This document shows positions 6,022-6,083 of a DNA stretch of 6,083 bases, in pieces. The DNA comes from Candidatus Eiseniibacteriota bacterium. GTDB taxonomy: Bacteria > Eisenbacteria > RBG-16-71-46. Position numbers and translations under genes: made by a program. Where the stretch lies: contig JAIOPA010000459.1 in assembly GCA_021414165.1 (NCBI GenBank), positions 1 through 6,083 on the forward strand, written 5' to 3'. A model generated the notes under the pieces. The model was given only the letters and a program-made list of their open reading frames with translations, ran no database searches and had not been told where the DNA came from. The stretch's first letter is position 1. The number at the start of each line of letters is the position of its first letter.

Positions 6022-6083
6022 CTACCGGAGCGCGACCGTCTCCGGAGCCTTGCCCACGCGCACCTGCGGCAAGTGGTCGAACG
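6022..6083 (-). CDS. Probable C-terminal end of an unidentified gene, cut by the right edge
   Basis: On the minus strand a frame enters from the right edge and ends at TAG (6024-6022). The visible residues are FDHLPQVRVGKAPETVALR. The mix of residues looks like a normal protein end, and the stem-loop at 5955-5990 suits a terminator between two convergent genes. Nothing in 19 residues identifies the family. The last codons contain a small inverted repeat (CCGGAG ... CTCCGG, 6025-6046). Coding status is inferred from composition and context only. Confidence 0.4.
   Translation of the reverse strand, partial: FDHLPQVRVGKAPETVALR

Overview
This window is GC-rich (about two thirds G+C by eye) bacterial DNA with ordinary gene density. 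It holds four well-supported protein genes, two of them complete tRNA-modification enzymes, plus a probable gene end at the right edge. There are no rRNA or tRNA genes, no CRISPR array, no insertion sequence and no phage genes that I can see. The large secreted protease has an FCB-style architecture: signal peptide, S8 domain, FN3, a 'GYRWIDSDEP...PLGFSFPLYG' module, then ASH-like beta domains. The G+C content and the MiaB variant signature GQTVNSYHDG also fit. Together they suggest an uncultured lineage near Eisenbacteria or Gemmatimonadota. That placement is inference from memory of protein style, not a search result.

Layout. From the left edge to 3105, on the minus strand, lies a secreted subtilisin-family serine protease whose C-terminal end is outside the window. 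From 3106 to 3311 is a non-coding gap with three GC-rich hairpins in tandem. From 3312 to 3692, minus strand, is queF (preQ0 reductase, queuosine pathway). From 3693 to 3819 is a divergent promoter region. From 3820 to 5169, plus strand, is miaB (tRNA ms2i6A37 methylthiotransferase). From 5166 to 5927, plus strand, is a secreted alpha/beta-hydrolase that overlaps miaB by 4 bases (GTGA). From 5955 to 5990 is a strong stem-loop that probably terminates transcription between convergent genes. From 6022 to the right edge, minus strand, there is probably the last 19 codons of another gene.

How the genes relate. queF and miaB diverge from a 127-base region, and both act on the tRNA anticodon loop (position 34 and position 37). 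The protease and the hydrolase are both predicted to be exported. The hydrolase is arranged as a translationally coupled second gene behind miaB, although no functional link between the two is obvious. Several very long antisense reading frames, such as 676-3351 plus and 3709-5223 minus, are GC-driven shadows of these genes. I did not find a convincing undescribed system. The least explained items are the module in the middle of the protease, the tandem hairpins, the SD-less start of miaB and the miaB-hydrolase coupling.
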